Assembly (NCBI GenBank): GCA_021779935.1
Contig: JAJXZT010000064.1
Span: 126,461 to 190,460 of the forward strand
Origin: Acidobacteriota bacterium
GTDB taxonomy: Bacteria > Acidobacteriota > Terriglobia > Terriglobales > Acidobacteriaceae
Length of the DNA stretch: 64,000 nt
Reading direction: 5' to 3'
Numbering within the stretch: the first letter of the stretch is position 1; each line of letters opens with the position of its first letter. Both the position numbers and the translations under genes were made by a program. Shown piece by piece: positions 26,372 through 35,520 of this stretch. Under the pieces are notes generated by a model. That model saw nothing but the letters and a program-made list of their open reading frames with translations. It was not told the origin of the DNA and did no database searches.

Positions 26372-26968
26372 TCAGGGAATCCGGCGCGGGAGGCGGGGTT
26401 TGCGCGTGCCACACTCGCGGAAGGTCATGTGGAGGGCGGAGCTGCGGGTGCGACGCTTCCAGGCGAAGAAAAGTTCGACATAGGAGTCGGTGATGTATTG
26501 ATCGCGGCGAATGCCCAGCTTGCGGGCGGTCTGGTCGATCCAGCGCGGGGAGCCTTCGATCTCGGCGACGTTGCCGATGGGAGTGCGATCAACGACGATT
26601 TCGCCGTGAGAGTCGGTCCACTGGGAGCGGAATTTTTCATAGACGAAAGCGGGCTGGTAGCCGAGAGCGCGCAGGATGCTGTCCATGCGCTCGCCATCGG
26701 TGAGAGAAGTTTCGTGCTCGATGCGCGACTTGTGACGTCCGGTGGAACCCTTGGATTTGTGCGTGACGGTCCAGCGGTCGCCATAGAGACGAATGCGGAG
26801 GACTTCGCGCTTGCCACGAAGCGTGCCGATGGGAGTGTCGTAGAGCGTATTGCGCTCGAAGGTGGGCACGGTTGTCTGACGGAAGCCGAGATCGAGAAGT
26901 TGTCGCTCCAGCTCAGCGGGATCAGCGACGAGGAACTTGATTTCAACTTCGGTATGTTTGCGGGTCAT
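26372..26968 (-). CDS. CYTH-domain (triphosphate tunnel metalloenzyme) protein
   Basis: A 198-residue CYTH protein. The signature ExExK is EVEIKF at residues 7-12. The alternating charged strands of the tunnel are visible (LRIRLYGDRWTVTHKSK, SRIEHET, EKFRSQW, GEIVVDRTPIGNVAEIEGS). Bacterial members are class IV adenylate cyclases, inorganic triphosphatases or thiamine-triphosphatase-like enzymes; sequence does not separate these. I took the ATG at 26968, just before the signature; a second in-frame ATG at 26989 lacks a ribosome site as well. Confidence 0.85.
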   Translation of the reverse strand: MTRKHTEVEIKFLVADPAELERQLLDLGFRQTTVPTFERNTLYDTPIGTLRGKREVLRIRLYGDRWTVTHKSKGSTGRHKSRIEHETSLTDGERMDSILRALGYQPAFVYEKFRSQWTDSHGEIVVDRTPIGNVAEIEGSPRWIDQTARKLGIRRDQYITDSYVELFFAWKRRTRSSALHMTFRECGTRKPRLPRRIP

Positions 26969-27071
26969 GGGGCACCGATCGCCGTTCAATGGACAACGGA
27001 CGTAGCGATTGTAACGGCGCGGAGGTGAAAGCGTAAGGGATGAATGAGGGGCGGCACGTTACAATAAATAC

Positions 27072-27935
27072 GTGGCACTTTTCAGAAATATTGGAACCAC
27101 CCTGGAAATGATCAAGTGGGAGCACTCGTTCCTGACGCTCCCATTTGGATTGACGGGCGCGGTGATTGCCGCGAACGGAATACCGACGCTGCACCAGTCA
27201 CTGTGGATCGTGGTGGCACTGGTGGCGGCACGATCGGCGGCAATGGCCTTCAACCGGCTGGCCGATGCGCAGATCGACGCGGGGAATCCGCGGACGGCGA
27301 CGCGCGCTCTGCCGGCGGGACTGCTGACGCGGCAATTCGTCTTCTGGTTCGTGGTGATCACGTCGGTCATACTGATTTTTGCGGCGCGGCAATTGAATCC
27401 GCTGGCGTTCTATCTTTCGCCGGTGGCGTTGGCGATCGTCTTCGCGTACTCGTACATGAAGCGGTTTACGCGGTGGGCGCACCTGTTCCTGGGATTGGCG
27501 ATGGGCATTGCTCCGGCGGCGGCGTGGGTGGCGATACGGGGGAACCTCGACCCGCGCATCTTTATTATTACGTCGGCCGTGATGTTCTGGGGCGGAGGAT
27601 TCGATGTGCTCTATAGCTGCCAGGATTACGAATATGACGTGCGGGAGGGGCTGCACTCGGTTCCCAGCCGCTTTGGGATTGCAAAAGCGCTGATGATTGC
27701 GCGCGGATTCCACGTGATCGCGTTTGCGCTGTTCGTGTGGATGGTGCCGGCGTTCGGGCTGGGCAGGCTGGCGCTGGCAGGCGTGATCGTGGTGGGAGCG
27801 CTGCTGGTTTACGAGCACTCGCTGGTGCATGCGAAGGACTTGAGCCGGCTGAACGCGGCGTTCTTTACGACAAACGGAATGATCTCGATGCTGCTGTTTT
27901 TTACGATCCTGGCGGACCGGGTGTTCCTGCGGTAG
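27072..27935 (+). CDS. UbiA-family prenyltransferase (probable menaquinone type, MqnP-like)
   Basis: Membrane prenyltransferase of 287 residues with 8-9 hydrophobic segments. The first Asp-rich motif is NRLADAQIDAGNPRTATRALPAG (about residues 57-79) and the second lies in YSCQDYEYDVREG. It attaches a polyprenyl chain to an aromatic or futalosine-derived acid. The start is GTG at 27072, giving ALFRNIGTTLEMIKWEHSFLTLPF, the conserved family beginning. The gene directly downstream is MqnE-like, which points to the futalosine route of menaquinone synthesis, but that partner is degenerate. Confidence 0.88.
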   Translation: MALFRNIGTTLEMIKWEHSFLTLPFGLTGAVIAANGIPTLHQSLWIVVALVAARSAAMAFNRLADAQIDAGNPRTATRALPAGLLTRQFVFWFVVITSVILIFAARQLNPLAFYLSPVALAIVFAYSYMKRFTRWAHLFLGLAMGIAPAAAWVAIRGNLDPRIFIITSAVMFWGGGFDVLYSCQDYEYDVREGLHSVPSRFGIAKALMIARGFHVIAFALFVWMVPAFGLGRLALAGVIVVGALLVYEHSLVHAKDLSRLNAAFFTTNGMISMLLFFTILADRVFLR

Positions 27936-27971
27936 ATATTCATCTCAGCAAGACAGGTAAAATTGATCGAT

Positions 27972-28841
27972 ATGTCTCAATCTAATTCCATGCCGACGAC
28001 GCGGCATGAATTCCACACGGACGATGCGCGGCTGCGCACGATTCACGGCAAAGTGATGGCGGGAGAGTCGCTGACGCGGGAAGACGCCCTGGCGCTCTAC
28101 AAGACGACGGATATCCTGGCGCTGGGATGGATGGCGAATTCCGTTCGCGAGCGGATGCACGGCAACCGGACGACGTTTGGAGCGGCGGTGGAGTTGACGG
28201 CACATGCGGATGGCTGTGCGTGGTGCGGAGCGAAGAATCCGCGCGAGGCAGCGGAGGCCGCGGTAAAAAAACTGCCGGAGACGGGCACGGTGCAGATCGT
28301 GCTCGGCGGGCATCCGGAGATTGCGGAAGAAGCGATGGCGGGAGTGATGGAGGAACTGGCGCGGAAGAAACCGGGAGTCGCGGCGAGAGCGGTAGCGATC
28401 GGGAGCCAGTTGAGCTCGGACGAGAAGCGAGTGGAGTTCCTGCTGCAGGTAAGGGCGATGCAGGAAAGATTCAAATGTGTCGATGCATACGCGCCGAGAG
28501 TGATGCCGCGAATCGGCGTGGAGGGAGTGTTCTCTTCGACGGGAATGCAGGAGATGAAACATATTGCGGTGGCACGGCTGGTGCTGCATAACGTGGCACA
28601 TATCAGTGCGTCATGGGAGTTGCTGGCGATGAAGGTGGCGCAGATCGCGCTGCGCTTTGGAGCGGATGACGTGGAAAGCACGACGCTGCGGAGCAACCCG
28701 CTGGCGGAGTTCGGGCCGAAAAAGACATTCCGAGAGGAGTTGGTGCGCTTTGTGGAAGCTGCCGGCCGGGTGCCGGTTGAGCGGGGCGAAAGTTACGGTG
28801 CAATGGAATCGAAGGTAACTGCAGGAAGGTTACAGATTTAA
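27972..28841 (+). CDS. Degenerate MqnE (aminofutalosine synthase)-like protein
   Basis: A 289-residue homologue of MqnE, the radical-SAM aminofutalosine synthase. The N-terminus (GKVMAGESLTREDALALY, about residues 24-41) and C-terminus (IAVARLVLHNVAHISASWELLAMKVAQIALRFGADDVEST and AGRVPVER) match the family clearly. The CX3CX2C cluster motif after HGNR..F is reduced to GCAWCGA, so only two of the three iron-sulfur cysteines remain. About 75 residues of the central barrel between LGGHPE and EKRVEFLLQ are missing. The frame is intact and starts 37 bases after ubiA. Enzymatic radical-SAM chemistry is unlikely; it could be a retained non-catalytic paralogue. ATG at 27972 chosen over TTG at 27963. 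Confidence 0.75.
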   Translation: MSQSNSMPTTRHEFHTDDARLRTIHGKVMAGESLTREDALALYKTTDILALGWMANSVRERMHGNRTTFGAAVELTAHADGCAWCGAKNPREAAEAAVKKLPETGTVQIVLGGHPEIAEEAMAGVMEELARKKPGVAARAVAIGSQLSSDEKRVEFLLQVRAMQERFKCVDAYAPRVMPRIGVEGVFSSTGMQEMKHIAVARLVLHNVAHISASWELLAMKVAQIALRFGADDVESTTLRSNPLAEFGPKKTFREELVRFVEAAGRVPVERGESYGAMESKVTAGRLQI

Positions 28842-28880
28842 CGGTAAGCAAGTATCGCGCCAAATCGCAAAGTGAAACTG

Positions 28881-28917
28881 CCGCTGCGTGGGGAGAACCC
28901 GGCAGCGGTTTTGTTTT
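28881..28917 (+). terminator. Terminator after the MqnE-like gene
   Basis: A 7-bp stem CCGCTGC with GCAGCGG spans a 14-base loop and is followed by TTTTGTTTT, 40 bases after the stop. Confidence 0.75.
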
Positions 28918-29136
28918 CAGCGATCAAGAGGGGATGGAAAAATATACCGATAGCGGCCGGGGCGACGGACTCTGAAAAAACGGGTTGGGTGCGGGAGGGG
29001 CAATTGGCATGCCGTGAAAATGAATGGGGCGAGGCAACCGCCCATTTAGTAGTTGCTTCCGAGTAGTCAGGTGTAGAATGCGACGCAAGAGGAACGTACT
29101 GCAAGGTGCATCGGTTGTAGTGTCCGAGGCTCGAGC
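28918..29136 (+). promoter_or_regulatory. Upstream region of the HPF-sigma gene
   Basis: No gene in 219 bases. TAGAAT at 29074-29079 is a fair -10 box with a weak AGTTGC 17 bases upstream. A 58-base leader would follow. Confidence 0.3.
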
Positions 29137-30180
29137 ATGAACGTCCATATTACCTACAAACTCTCTAAAACTTCCGACGTAGAACAAGCAATCCAACAAC
29201 AAGTAGAGAAGCTGCGTAAACGGCTGCACGTGTTCAAGCCGGACATGGTGTCGCTGCATGGCACGGTTGAGGAGGGCAACAAGCGGGGATTCATCGTCTC
29301 GCTGAACCTCCGGTTGCCAACTGGGCAGATTGCGGCACGAAGTTCGACGGAGACACTGGCGCCGGCGATCAAGAGCAGCTTCGACGACCTGATCGAGCAG
29401 GTGACGAAACACAAGGATCACCTGCGAAACCATCACAAGTGGCCACGGAACAAACGGATGGAGCGCGGACGCTACCAATCGCAGGTTCCGTTTGAGAAAA
29501 CGCTGGCGGCGGTGCAGACGCCGACGATCTCGGAAGACGATATTACTGGATTCGTAAATGTAAATCTACAAAAGCTGGAACGATTCGTGTCGAACGAGTT
29601 GCGATTCCGCATCAGCAGCGGACAGCCGAACCTGGAAAGAATCGCGACGGAAGAAGTGATCGACGAAGTAATTGCGAATGCACTGGACGATAGAAAGGAG
29701 CGTCCGGAGAAAGTGGCGCTGGAGCCGTGGCTCTACAGGCTGGCGCGCAGGGCAATGGACCGGTTGGCGAACCAGAGCCGTCCCGAGGCCCCGTCGATTT
29801 CGGTGAACCTGCTGGTGCCACGAGAAAAGGATGACGGACACGATGAGGTAATCCAGGAGTATGACCAGCCGGATGAAATGCTGACCAACGAAAACCTGAT
29901 CGCAGACGGACGCACGGCGACGCCGGAAGACATTGCCTCCAATGATGAAGTGGTGGCGATGGTGGACGCGGCGCTGCTCCATACGCGGCACGAAGACAGG
30001 GAAGCATTCATCCTGAACACGATGGAAGGTTTTACGGTGCAGGAAATCGGGGCGATCACAGAGCGTCCCGAACAGGAGGTGAGAGAGTCAATCCGCAGAG
30101 CGAGAGAACATCTGCGGAAGGTGATTCCAGTCCCGGACAACATGAAGAACAAATCGACAGTACGGTCGGAATCTGCGTGA
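29137..30180 (+). CDS. Ribosome hibernation factor domain fused to a sigma-factor-like module
   Basis: An unusual 347-residue fusion. Residues 1-105 resemble HPF/RaiA, which binds the small ribosomal subunit in resting cells (MNVHITYKLSKTSDVEQAIQ ... VSLNLRLPTGQIAARSSTE). Residues about 125-215 resemble ECF sigma region 2, including EPWLYRLARRAMDRLANQ. Residues about 280-335 resemble sigma region 4, DREAFILNTMEGFTVQEIGAITERPEQEVRESIRRAREHLRK. A acidic linker separates the two sigma parts. The protein might link ribosome state to transcription, or the sigma-like part may be structural only. The next gene, 43 bases on, encodes an eRF1-like protein, supporting a translation-stress role. The start follows GAGG. 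Confidence 0.8.
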   Translation: MNVHITYKLSKTSDVEQAIQQQVEKLRKRLHVFKPDMVSLHGTVEEGNKRGFIVSLNLRLPTGQIAARSSTETLAPAIKSSFDDLIEQVTKHKDHLRNHHKWPRNKRMERGRYQSQVPFEKTLAAVQTPTISEDDITGFVNVNLQKLERFVSNELRFRISSGQPNLERIATEEVIDEVIANALDDRKERPEKVALEPWLYRLARRAMDRLANQSRPEAPSISVNLLVPREKDDGHDEVIQEYDQPDEMLTNENLIADGRTATPEDIASNDEVVAMVDAALLHTRHEDREAFILNTMEGFTVQEIGAITERPEQEVRESIRRAREHLRKVIPVPDNMKNKSTVRSESA

Positions 30181-30223
30181 AGCATTTTGTAATCGAACAG
30201 CATTTCACGATTGAGAGGTGTTC

Positions 30224-31390
30224 ATGATCACTCGAGAAGCAATCCGCGAATTGGCCGAATACGAATCTCCACATGGATGCGCGCTGACGTTCTACTACCA
30301 GCCGACAGCGCCGAAAGACCAGTCACATCGCGAGGAAGCGATTGTATTGAAGGACGTAGTGCGAGGGGCGATGCGCGAAGCAGAGAAGCAGGGACGCAAC
30401 GAATGCGCGCGCGCCGACCTGAAACGCATACTCGAGATGGCTGACAAGATCCAGAAAAACGGAGGCAGAGCGAAGGCAATATTCGCGGACTCATCAACCG
30501 GCTTCTGGCGGGAGTTCGACCTGCCGGCGAAGCTGGAAGGGACAAAATTGATCGTGAACCGGCGATTCCACCTGAAGCACATGGCACCGGTGCTGGAGTG
30601 GAAGCCGCGGGTGATGGCATGCCTGGTGGACCGTTCGCGGGCACGGCTCTTCCGATACGAGAACGACACGGTGGAGGAAGTTGTGGGCTTCCATCATGAA
30701 TTGCCGCGGCTCGGAGAGAGCGACGGATTCCTGGGCTATGACGCCGGGCACAATGAACGTCACGTGGCGGAAGCGGCAAAGCAGCATTACAAGGCGGTGG
30801 CCGATGCGCTGCGAAAGATGTATGAGCGCGACGCGTGGGAGTCGCTGGCGGTGGGATGCCGCGAAGAAACGTGGCCGGAGTTTGAAGGGGTGATGCATCG
30901 CTACCTGCGGGAGAACCTGCTGGGCCGCTTCCGGATCGATCCGGTGGCGGCGAACGGCGATGCCGTGCGCGACGGAATAAGAAAGCTGTTGCGCGAGCAG
31001 GAGACGATGCGTCGCGACGACCTGGTGAGGGAAGTGATTGGAGAGGCGCACCGAAACGGACGTGGAGCAATCGGACTGCGGCGCGTGCTGCGGTCGCTGC
31101 AAAACGGCGAGGTGCAGACGCTGTTGATCGGCGACCGGTTCGACGCACCGGGAACGCAGTGCGGTCATTGCCGGCACGTTGACCTGAAGATGTCCGCGAT
31201 ATGCGCGGCCTGCGGGCAGAAGACGGTCGAGATGGATGACATCGCGGATGCAATCATCGGCAACGCGCTGAAGAACAGCATCGGCGTGGTCTACGTGAAG
31301 GGCGATGTGAAACTGGAAAAAGCCGGAAACATCGCAGCGCTACTGCGCTTCCGCGCCGACCAGAACACGGCCGTGAGGCAAGCGTCCTAG
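30224..31390 (+). CDS. Bacterial eRF1-like (baeRF) protein
   Basis: A 388-residue protein of the bacterial archaeo-eukaryotic release-factor-like class. Landmarks are the central domain VMACLVDRSRARLFRYENDTVEEVVGFHHELPRLGESDGFLGYDAGHNERHVAEAAKQHYKAVADAL in order, and a C-terminal L7Ae-like domain with a zinc pair CGHC...CAACG and SIGVVYVKGD. The position where eRF1 carries GGQ has GYDAGHNERH instead, so peptide release by the GGQ mechanism is not expected. Its family is known to occur with hibernation factors; here an HPF-fusion gene precedes it. ATG at 30224 has AGAGG upstream. A strong terminator follows. Confidence 0.75.
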   Translation: MITREAIRELAEYESPHGCALTFYYQPTAPKDQSHREEAIVLKDVVRGAMREAEKQGRNECARADLKRILEMADKIQKNGGRAKAIFADSSTGFWREFDLPAKLEGTKLIVNRRFHLKHMAPVLEWKPRVMACLVDRSRARLFRYENDTVEEVVGFHHELPRLGESDGFLGYDAGHNERHVAEAAKQHYKAVADALRKMYERDAWESLAVGCREETWPEFEGVMHRYLRENLLGRFRIDPVAANGDAVRDGIRKLLREQETMRRDDLVREVIGEAHRNGRGAIGLRRVLRSLQNGEVQTLLIGDRFDAPGTQCGHCRHVDLKMSAICAACGQKTVEMDDIADAIIGNALKNSIGVVYVKGDVKLEKAGNIAALLRFRADQNTAVRQAS

Positions 31391-31423
31391 ATAAAAAACG
31401 AAGACCGTCTACGTGCAGTTGTT

Positions 31424-31458
31424 TGCCAGCCGGACAGAGATTCGGCTGGCATTTCTTT
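31424..31458 (+). terminator. Terminator after the eRF1-like gene
   Basis: A 9-bp perfect stem, TGCCAGCCG with CGGCTGGCA, closes a 10-base loop and runs into TTTCTTT. It closes the HPF-fusion/eRF1-like operon. Confidence 0.85.
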
Positions 31459-31606
31459 GGAAAAGTGCGGATCGCTGTTTAACGATAAGCCGCTGGGCTT
31501 CCCGCCGATTCCGAGGATGCGGCGCAGAGGGTCAATGTCTGAAAAACGAGAGGGCGCAGAAGCGGCAATTCGTTGTAAACTAAGCGCATTCCCGTTTGAG
31601 GCATGT

Positions 31607-32134
31607 ATGCGCACCCTAGCTATCGGCCTGATCGTCGCTACTCTCTGCACCATTGCCATGGCGGAATCGCGTGGACCTTCCACGCCGCAGGAGCGCAAGC
31701 GCGCGCTGCAGGTGATTGAGAAACTGGAGCAAGACCCGATGAGTCCCGCGTTGAAAGAGGACAGGGATTGGGTGTTCCAGTGGGTCAAGGAAGTTCCGGA
31801 TATTCACGCGCAGGCGTGCATGTCGATCGTGGGGCCACTGATGGACGAGAAACTTTCTCCGGCGCGAAACGCCCTAACGCTGCAGAACATCCTGGCAAGC
31901 GCGGCGTTCGTGATGCAGCACCCTGAGAAGTCCAACGATATGTTTGCGGTCTACCTGGCGGGGACGCAGGGAATGCTGCGGGCGTACTGCAACATCGTGA
32001 AAGTGGATCCGTCAAAGAAAGACGCATTCCTGGAATCACTGCTAAAAAAGCAGACGGACGGAACGCTGGAGGAATTCGTCCGCAAAGGTACGGAAGAGTG
32101 CCGGTTGCATCCGGCGACGACACTGAAACCGTAA
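31607..32134 (+). CDS. Secreted helical protein of unknown function
   Basis: I do not recognise a family. With the ATG at 31607 the product has 175 residues and a clear signal peptide, RTLAIGLIVATLCTIAMAES. The mature part is mostly helical and contains three cysteines (QACMS, AYCNI, EECRL), of which two could pair. The open frame extends upstream to 31457, but that part has no conserved look. It has its own terminator. Probably a periplasmic protein. Confidence 0.7.
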   Translation: MRTLAIGLIVATLCTIAMAESRGPSTPQERKRALQVIEKLEQDPMSPALKEDRDWVFQWVKEVPDIHAQACMSIVGPLMDEKLSPARNALTLQNILASAAFVMQHPEKSNDMFAVYLAGTQGMLRAYCNIVKVDPSKKDAFLESLLKKQTDGTLEEFVRKGTEECRLHPATTLKP

Positions 32135-32157
32135 TCCTGCCGGGAAGACTTTGACGC

Positions 32158-32184
32158 AGCCGCCTTGAGGGGCGGCTTTCGCTT
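32158..32184 (+). terminator. Terminator after the secreted helical protein
   Basis: A 7-bp stem AGCCGCC with GGCGGCT closes a 6-base loop and is followed by TTCGCTTT. The T run is interrupted, so efficiency may be moderate. Confidence 0.65.
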
Positions 32185-32226
32185 TATAAATATCGTTGAA
32201 GTGGGTTACGACAGGAGTTGGAGAGC

Positions 32227-32907
32227 ATGTTTATTCCGACAGAAGCTGCAAAACTACATTCCTTCTTCTCGTCGATGACCGAGTTTTCGGTGGTGGCGTT
32301 TACATCGGTCTTCTTCCTGGTGGATCCATTTGCGGCGATTCCGGCATTCCTGGTGATGACGGTGGATGCAGACGCGGTGGGACGTCGCAGGATGGCGAAG
32401 CGCGCGGCATGGACGTGCTTCATCGTGTTGAGCGCGTTTGCGGCGGCGGGTTCGCTGATCTTCAAGATGTTTGGTATCACGCTGCCCGCGTTTGAAATTG
32501 CCGGAGGACTGATCCTGCTGCTGATTGGACTGGAGATGCTTCAGGCAAAGCGCTCGACGCAGGAAGGCCCGAGCGAAACCGAAGAGGGCGCGCACAAGGA
32601 AGACGTTGGCATCACGCCGCTGGGGATTCCTCTGCTGGCGGGGCCGGGCGCGATTTCGACGGTGATGGTGCTGATGGGCGCATCTCCGACGTGGGCGCAT
32701 GTGATCCCGATCTACGTGGCAATCGCAGTGACTGCGCTTGCGAGCTACTGGGTGCTGGCATCGGCGGACAAGGTGCGGAAACGCATAGGCGACACGGGCA
32801 TTCGCATCATGATGCGAATCATGGGATTGCTGCTGACGGCAATTGCGATTCAGTTTGTACTGAACGGGTTGGCGCTGATTGGGTTGGTGAATTTGAGCGG
32901 GCAGTAG
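32227..32907 (+). CDS. MarC family membrane protein
   Basis: Inner-membrane protein of 226 residues with six hydrophobic segments. The family hallmarks are FFLVDPFAAIPAFLVMT near residue 35 and TPLGIPLLAGPGAISTVMVLM near residue 130. A charged cytoplasmic loop (QAKRSTQEGPSETEEGAHKED) separates the two halves. MarC proteins are widespread but have no settled function; the early link to multidrug resistance was not confirmed. ATG at 32227 follows AGGAG and GGAGAG. Confidence 0.9.
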   Translation: MFIPTEAAKLHSFFSSMTEFSVVAFTSVFFLVDPFAAIPAFLVMTVDADAVGRRRMAKRAAWTCFIVLSAFAAAGSLIFKMFGITLPAFEIAGGLILLLIGLEMLQAKRSTQEGPSETEEGAHKEDVGITPLGIPLLAGPGAISTVMVLMGASPTWAHVIPIYVAIAVTALASYWVLASADKVRKRIGDTGIRIMMRIMGLLLTAIAIQFVLNGLALIGLVNLSGQ

Positions 32908-32917
32908 GAAAGGTGCT

Positions 32918-33008
32918 TGGTACTGGGTATTAGGTACTAGGGGGCTGTGCGGAATTTTCGAACGTTATGCGCAATCCCCGAACGCCTAAAACCCAGTACC
33001 TAATACCC
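32918..33008. repeat. Inverted pair of GGTACTGGGTATTAGG-type repeats
   Basis: GGTACTGGGTATTAGGTACT at 32920-32939 is met by its inverted copy, CCTAAAACCCAGTACCTAAT, at 32985-33004, with about 45 bases between. The transcript could form a long hairpin between the convergent marC and glpX genes. A related direct copy is at 7449-7475. Confidence 0.65.
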
Positions 33009-33021
33009 CGCGACTGCCTTT

Positions 33022-34038
<1,017 letters not shown>

Positions 34039-34178
34039 CGTCTCTGTTGCGCCTCCAAGTCGATCAATGCTTCCCAACAAAAACAGGACGCCCACAGCCT
34101 AGCTACCGGGGCCGAGGGCATGTCCCGCGAAATGTATGAAACCGCGGCTCACCGGAGCGGCACATCATGCCCCGTATT

Positions 34179-35357
34179 TCAGAATGCGTCAATCCCCGTG
34201 ATCGCGGAGCCGACGATCAAGGTGTGAATGTCGTGCGTTCCTTCGTAGGTCTTCACCGATTCGAGGTTCGCCATGTGGCGGAAGATCGGGTACTCATCGG
34301 CGATGCCATTCGCTCCCAGGATGTCGCGCGCCATGCGAGCGCACTCCAGGGCCATCCAGACGTTGTTCCGCTTGACCAGCGAAATATGTTCGGGACGAAC
34401 CTTGTCCTGATCCTTGAGGCGGCCAACCTGCAACAGCATGAACTGCGCCTTGGTGATCTCGTTGATCATCCAGACCAGCTTCTGCTGCACGAGCTGGTGC
34501 GAGGCGATGGGCTGGTCACGGAACTGCTTGCGGAACTGCGCGTATTGCAAGGCGCAATCGTAACAGGCCATGGCCGCGCCGACGGCTCCCCAGGCGATGC
34601 CGTAGCGCGCCTGGTTGAGGCACATCAGCGCAGACTTCAATCCCGAAGACTTGGGCAGCAGGTTTTCAGCCGGGATGCGAACGTCCTGCATGGAGAGCGA
34701 GGAGGTGACGGAAGCGCGCAGCGACCACTTGCCGTGGATGTCCTTGGCGACGAAGCCGGGACGGTCGGTTTCGACGAGGAAGCCGCGGACCTTGCCGCCG
34801 TGTTCGTCGCTCTTGGCCCAGATGACGGCGACGTCGGCGATGGAGCCGGAGGTGATCCACATCTTCTCGCCGCTGAGGACATACTCGGTTCCTTCGCGAC
34901 GGGCGCGGGTGCGCATACTGCCAGGGTTGGAGCCGGAGTCGGGTTCGGTGAGTCCGAAGCATCCGAGCTTATCGCCCTTGGCCATGCCGGGCAGCCAGCG
35001 GTCCTTCTGCTCGTCACTGCCGAAGGCATAGATGGGGTACATGACGAGTCCGGACTGAACGCTGGCGAAGGAGCGGAGACCACTGTCACCCCGCTCGAGC
35101 TCCTGCATGATGAGTCCGTACTCGACGTTATTCATTTCGGCGCAGCCATAGCCCCTGAGCGTGGGACCGAAGAAGCCGAGTTCGCCCATTGGCTTGACGA
35201 GCTCGCGCGGGAAGCGGCCGTCGCGGTTGCACTGCTCGATGATGGGCAGAAGGTTATCTTCGATGAACTCGCGGGTGGTGGCGCGCACCATGCGCTCTTC
35301 ATCGGAAAGAAGGGTATCGAATTCGAGAAAATCAACGCCTTTGAATTTGATTGCCAT
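34179..35357 (-). CDS. Acyl-CoA dehydrogenase, glutaryl-CoA dehydrogenase-like
   Basis: FAD-dependent dehydrogenase of 392 residues. Family motifs are GCFGLTEPDSGSNPGSM (FAD-binding), WITSGSIADVAVIWAK, and the C-terminal YEGTHDIHTLIVG with the catalytic Glu. The combination RSFASVQSGLVMYPIYAFGSDEQK with QYAQFRKQFRDQPIASHQLVQQKL closely resembles glutaryl-CoA dehydrogenases of lysine and tryptophan breakdown, but no partner gene lies nearby, so other short-chain acyl-CoAs remain possible. The upstream gap carries a CAGTCGTCAGC-type repeat. Confidence 0.88.
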   Translation of the reverse strand: MAIKFKGVDFLEFDTLLSDEERMVRATTREFIEDNLLPIIEQCNRDGRFPRELVKPMGELGFFGPTLRGYGCAEMNNVEYGLIMQELERGDSGLRSFASVQSGLVMYPIYAFGSDEQKDRWLPGMAKGDKLGCFGLTEPDSGSNPGSMRTRARREGTEYVLSGEKMWITSGSIADVAVIWAKSDEHGGKVRGFLVETDRPGFVAKDIHGKWSLRASVTSSLSMQDVRIPAENLLPKSSGLKSALMCLNQARYGIAWGAVGAAMACYDCALQYAQFRKQFRDQPIASHQLVQQKLVWMINEITKAQFMLLQVGRLKDQDKVRPEHISLVKRNNVWMALECARMARDILGANGIADEYPIFRHMANLESVKTYEGTHDIHTLIVGSAITGIDAF

Positions 35358-35424
35358 AAGAAAGCCGTTGGTCGTCAGTCGTCAGCAAACGCTGCCGGCA
35401 GACAGATGAAGTTTTGTGGGAACC

Positions 35425-35462
35425 AAAATCGCCCTGCCGCGGACGATGACTGCGGCAGGGCG
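35425..35462 (-). terminator. Terminator of the DinB-like gene
   Basis: An 11-bp perfect stem, CGCCCTGCCGC with GCGGCAGGGCG, spans 11 bases. On the minus strand it runs into GATTTTGG. It ends the DinB-like transcript before the acyl-CoA dehydrogenase gene. Confidence 0.7.
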
Positions 35463-35520
35463 AAGGGGAACTATCGACAGTATCAAACGATGGAAGCGAT
35501 GGTCAAACAGGGAATTCCGA

